The notes beneath the pieces were generated by a model. That model saw only the letters and a program-made list of their open reading frames with translations, made no database searches and was not told where the DNA came from. This document shows, piece by piece, positions 13,242 to 14,740 of a stretch of DNA of 14,740 bases (position 1 is the stretch's first letter; the number at the start of each line of letters is the position of its first letter). Position numbers and translations under genes: made by a program. This stretch comes from Actinomycetes bacterium. GTDB lineage: Bacteria; Actinomycetota; Acidimicrobiia; Acidimicrobiales; RAAP-2. Location: NCBI GenBank assembly GCA_021800645.1, contig JAJYYT010000014.1, positions 1 through 14,740 on the forward strand, in the 5' to 3' direction.

Positions 13242-13880
13242 CTACCAGCCCCCGCCCGAGCTGGAGGACTTGGAGCTGGAGGACCCCGAGCTGGAGCTGG
13301 AGCTGGAGCTGCCCGAGCTCGAGCCGTAGCCGTAGCCGCCCGAGCCGGAGCCGCCGGAGCTGCTCTTCGACGACGCCAACGCGGCCTTGACCGGCGCACC
13401 CTTCGGGCTCAGCACGTACCAGATGCCGCCGAAGCTCGCGATGCCTTCGCCGTTCACCTGCCCGCGCGCGCTGTCGCCGGCGTACATGTACAGCGGGTGG
13501 CCGTCGAAGGTGACCTGGAGGAGCTTCCCCCGCTTCTTGGTCCCGAGCTTGTGCGTTGCGATCCCCTTGCCAGCGTGTGGCTTGCCCTTGGTGAGCAGCG
13601 GTGGCCACAGGCCGGTGCACCCGGTCGCGCACGCGAACTTCTTCCCCTGTGTCGCGGTGAGGAAGTACAGCGTCTTGCCGGAGGCGTCGACGAGGATCTT
13701 GCCGTACTTCTTCGACTTCTCCAGCTTGATCAGGACGCCGTGGGCGTCGGCCCGGTGCTTGTGGTGCCCGTGGTTCGACGCGCCGGCCACGGTTGGCGCG
13801 GCGACTGCCGCCACGAGGGTGAGACCGGACACCACCGCGCCGGCGGCGGCCAGGATCCGATGTGACGAGGGCTGAGCCAT
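13242..13880 (-). CDS. Secreted COG4315-type protein (PF03640-like repeats) with Ser/Gly tail
   Basis: A 212-residue exported protein. The signal peptide is clear (MAQPSSHRILAAAGAVVSGL, hydrophobic to about residue 30, cleavage near AGA-SN); there is no lipobox cysteine, so it should be released or wall-associated rather than a lipoprotein. Two copies of the secreted repeat of unknown function follow. The first holds YGKILVDASGKTLYFLTATQ and then CATGCTGLWPPLL with a probable disulfide pair. The second holds VTFDGHPLYMYAGDSARGQV and then GGIWYVLSPKG. The last about 45 residues are almost purely Ser, Gly, Tyr and Lys, a flexible tail ending in GGGW. The function of the family is unknown. The start at 13880 has GGAG 4 nt upstream and begins the signal peptide. 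A perfect 14-bp tandem repeat lies about 43-70 bp upstream. Confidence 0.88.
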   Translation of the reverse strand: MAQPSSHRILAAAGAVVSGLTLVAAVAAPTVAGASNHGHHKHRADAHGVLIKLEKSKKYGKILVDASGKTLYFLTATQGKKFACATGCTGLWPPLLTKGKPHAGKGIATHKLGTKKRGKLLQVTFDGHPLYMYAGDSARGQVNGEGIASFGGIWYVLSPKGAPVKAALASSKSSSGGSGSGGYGYGSSSGSSSSSSSSGSSSSKSSSSGGGW

Positions 13881-13922
13881 ACTCCAGCTCCTCTCTGTGT
13901 CTGTGCTCGGCGGTTTGCGTGC

Positions 13923-13950
13923 CTTGAGCAAACGGTCTTGAGCAAACGGT
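13923..13950. repeat. Perfect 14-bp tandem duplication upstream of the secreted-protein gene
   Basis: CTTGAGCAAACGGT occurs at 13923-13936 and is repeated exactly at 13937-13950, on the promoter side of the minus-strand gene starting at 13880. Its distance from the start codon (43-70 bp) is compatible with a promoter or operator. I could not match it to a known binding motif. Confidence 0.9.
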
Positions 13951-13986
13951 ACAGCCCAAAGCCCCCGCGCGCGCATCGCCCCCACT

Positions 13987-14037
13987 CGCCGGGCGAGCCC
14001 CGTCGCCTGGCGAGCCCCCCTGCCGGACGAGCCGTGG
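13987..14037. repeat. Imperfect 17-bp tandem repeat, three units
   Basis: Three 17-bp units (13987-14003, 14004-14020, 14021-14037) share the core GCC-GG-CGAGCC with a few substitutions, in the gap between the Mrp-type gene and the secreted-protein gene. No coding role fits. Confidence 0.7.
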
Positions 14038-14090
14038 CGAGCCGAGTCCGGGCGTGCCGTGTGCGGGCCGTCAGGCAGCCCCCTCAACGG

Positions 14091-14740
14091 TCAGCGCACG
14101 CTGAGCTCGCGGCGGTAGACGCGCGCGGGGCCGATCGCGAGCAGCGCAGCGGCGAGCGCGTCGAAGGCGCGTGCCGCCTCTCCGTCAGGCTCGCGCAGGG
14201 CGACCGGGACTCCCTCGTCCCCGCCTTCGCGTAAGCCTGGGACGAGCGGCACCTGCCCGAGGAGCGGGACGGCGAGGTCGTCGGCGAGCGCCTGGCCTCC
14301 CCCCCGTCCGAAGAGCTCGTAGCGCGTCCCGTCGTCAGCGGTGAACCAGCTCATGTTCTCGATGACTCCCCGGACCGAGAGCTTCAGCTTCCGGGCGGCG
14401 AACGCCGACCGCTGGGCGACGCGCTGCGCCGCCGGCTGCGGGGTGGTGACGACGAGGATCTCCGCGCGGGTCATGAACTGCGCGAGTGAGAGGGTGACGT
14501 CCCCGGTCCCCGGCGGCATGTCGACGAGCAGGACATCGGGGTCCCCCCAGTACGCATCGGAGAGGAACTGCTCGATGGCCTTGTGGAGCATCGGGCCGCG
14601 CCAGATCACGGGAGTGTCGTCCGGCACGAAGAACCCCATCGAGAGCACCCGCACGCCGTGGCAGGAAGCGGGGATCACCGTGTCGCCGACCACGACCGGC
14701 TCGTGGTCGGCGCCGATCATCTTGGGGACCGAGAAGCCGT
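14091..14740 (-). CDS. mrp: Mrp/NBP35-type Fe-S cluster carrier ATPase, C-terminal part
   Basis: About 216 C-terminal residues of an Mrp/ApbC-family P-loop protein; the N-terminal MIP18-like domain (if present) and the Walker A motif lie beyond the right edge. These proteins bind and deliver Fe-S clusters in the cytosol. Visible family blocks are GVRVLSMGFFVPDDTPVIWR, GPMLHKAIEQFLSDAYWG, the DVLLVDMPPGTGDVTLSL block, TTPQPAAQRVAQRS, RGVIENMSWF, FGRGGGQALADDLAVPLLGQ and VPLVPGLREGGDEGVPV. The segment after ENMSWF is TADDGTRYELFG, with no CXXC pair where many bacterial Mrp proteins have one; from memory, mycobacterial Mrp also lacks it there. The 3' end is at the TGA/TCA position 14091, followed by 210 bp before the secreted-protein gene in the same direction. 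Confidence 0.93.
   Translation of the reverse strand, partial: GFSVPKMIGADHEPVVVGDTVIPASCHGVRVLSMGFFVPDDTPVIWRGPMLHKAIEQFLSDAYWGDPDVLLVDMPPGTGDVTLSLAQFMTRAEILVVTTPQPAAQRVAQRSAFAARKLKLSVRGVIENMSWFTADDGTRYELFGRGGGQALADDLAVPLLGQVPLVPGLREGGDEGVPVALREPDGEAARAFDALAAALLAIGPARVYRRELSVR

Overview
The window is GC-rich DNA from an actinobacterium. This rests on a WhiB-family iron-sulfur regulator, a PdtaS-type cytosolic histidine kinase convergent to it (the same arrangement as whiB1 and pdtaS in Mycobacterium tuberculosis), a DUF3107 protein, and a tandem pair of GET3/ArsA-like ATPases resembling mycobacterial Rv3679/Rv3680. The gene mix would fit a deep-branching lineage such as Acidimicrobiia, but that placement is inference. 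I see no rRNA, tRNA, insertion sequence, integrase or CRISPR array.

Layout. 1-1249 (minus): etfB followed by the start of etfA, an electron transfer flavoprotein operon running off the left edge. 1250-1765: a 516-bp non-coding stretch with an 11-bp tandem repeat upstream of etfB and a promoter plus an exact CRP-type palindrome upstream of whiB. 1766-2104 (plus): whiB1-like gene, ending in a hairpin. 2162-7344 (minus): a tightly packed unit in the order DUF3107, ATPase 1, ATPase 2, PHP-family phosphoesterase, pdtaS. Two of its junctions are GTGA stop/start overlaps. 7450-8577 (plus): a dGTPase-like HD hydrolase, divergent from the DUF3107 unit. 8676-11810 (minus): a large secreted penicillin-acylase-family Ntn hydrolase with a C-terminal IPT/TIG domain. 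11956-13101 (plus): a PucR/CdaR-type regulator divergent from the acylase, hence its candidate regulator. 13242-13880 (minus): a secreted COG4315-type protein with a Ser/Gly-rich tail and a terminator hairpin directly after its stop codon. 14091-14740 (minus): the C-terminal part of an Mrp/NBP35-type Fe-S cluster carrier ATPase.

How the genes may work together. etfAB serves electron transfer from flavin dehydrogenases. whiB and pdtaS are both signalling genes, and the CRP-type site suggests cAMP-linked control of whiB. The DUF3107 to pdtaS unit puts protein-targeting-type ATPases, a metal-dependent phosphoesterase and a sensor kinase on what looks like one transcript. The acylase and PucR pair looks like a self-contained, inducible extracellular amide-hydrolysis module of somewhat lower GC.

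No defence system or clearly unprecedented system is evident. The most unusual items are the CRP palindrome at whiB, the acylase-TIG fusion with its divergent regulator, the G-rich 11-bp repeat before etfB, and the 15-bp repeat that encodes a Pro/Gly/Gln tail on the PHP protein just before pdtaS.
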